Positions 63,959-64,000 of a DNA stretch of 64,000 bases are shown in pieces. This DNA comes from Variovorax sp. E3. GTDB lineage: Bacteria; Pseudomonadota; Gammaproteobacteria; Burkholderiales; Burkholderiaceae_C. How positions within the stretch are numbered: position 1 is the stretch's first letter; each line of letters opens with the position of its first letter. Location of the stretch: contig NZ_MOWM01000025.1 in the NCBI RefSeq assembly GCF_016082275.1, forward strand, positions 1 to 64,000, given 5' to 3'. The notes under the pieces are model-generated. The model had not been told where the DNA came from. It worked only from the letters and a program-made list of their open reading frames with translations, and did no database searches. The position numbers and the translations under genes were made by a program.

Positions 63959-64000
63959 CTCTGCGCGGGCGTTTGTTCAGGGCGCGACCGCGCCGATAAC

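Overview
The window looks like chromosomal DNA of a high-GC betaproteobacterium of the family Comamonadaceae, most likely Variovorax or a close relative. This is judged from gene families, gene order and codon use; no rRNA or other marker gene is present. Typical signs are the Bug/TctC-type binding proteins, the clustered protocatechuate (pca) genes and a GC-rich repeat of a type I associate with this family. No tRNA, rRNA, CRISPR array or prophage was seen.

Layout. 1-4.3 kb: end of gcvT, then gcvH, gcvP and a Crp/Fnr regulator. 4.3-5.9 kb: a secreted S15-like hydrolase. 6.0-13.0 kb: a tight five-gene operon (MFS transporter, FGGY kinase, GlpD-like dehydrogenase, alkyl-DHAP-synthase-like flavoprotein, GlpP-like antiterminator) that could degrade a glycerol derivative, possibly a glycerol ether. 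13-33.4 kb: mostly single housekeeping or accessory genes (esterase, nitronate monooxygenase-like enzyme, EamA exporter, a second-type MurA, GFA and DTW proteins, SLAC1 channel, GlxA regulator, OPT transporter, class II aldolase with an amino-acid binding protein and a LysR regulator, DAHP synthase). 33.6-42.8 kb: a visibly AT-richer island of small orphan genes, several resembling immunity proteins (barstar, DUF1851/Tdi1), separated by related short repeats and broken by an IS481-family element. 42.8-46.3 kb: a DUF1501/DUF1800/secreted-protein trio. 46.4-57.2 kb: a shikimate/quinate to protocatechuate and beta-ketoadipate cluster (MHS transporter, QuiC-type dehydroshikimate dehydratase, PcaD, MFS, PcaC, PcaB, two shikimate-dehydrogenase-like proteins) with a divergent IclR/PcaR-type regulator. 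57.2-59.2 kb: a Sel1-repeat protein. 59.4-63.5 kb: a TctD/TctE-type two-component system between two tricarboxylate-type binding proteins, followed by a DUF6194 protein.

Quality note. At least sixteen reading-frame breaks fall inside otherwise intact conserved genes. Nearly all are explained by one missing base in a GC-rich stretch. This points to indel errors in the assembly, concentrated in 43-62 kb, rather than to real gene decay. Frameshifted genes are therefore given as whole genes with the break position stated.
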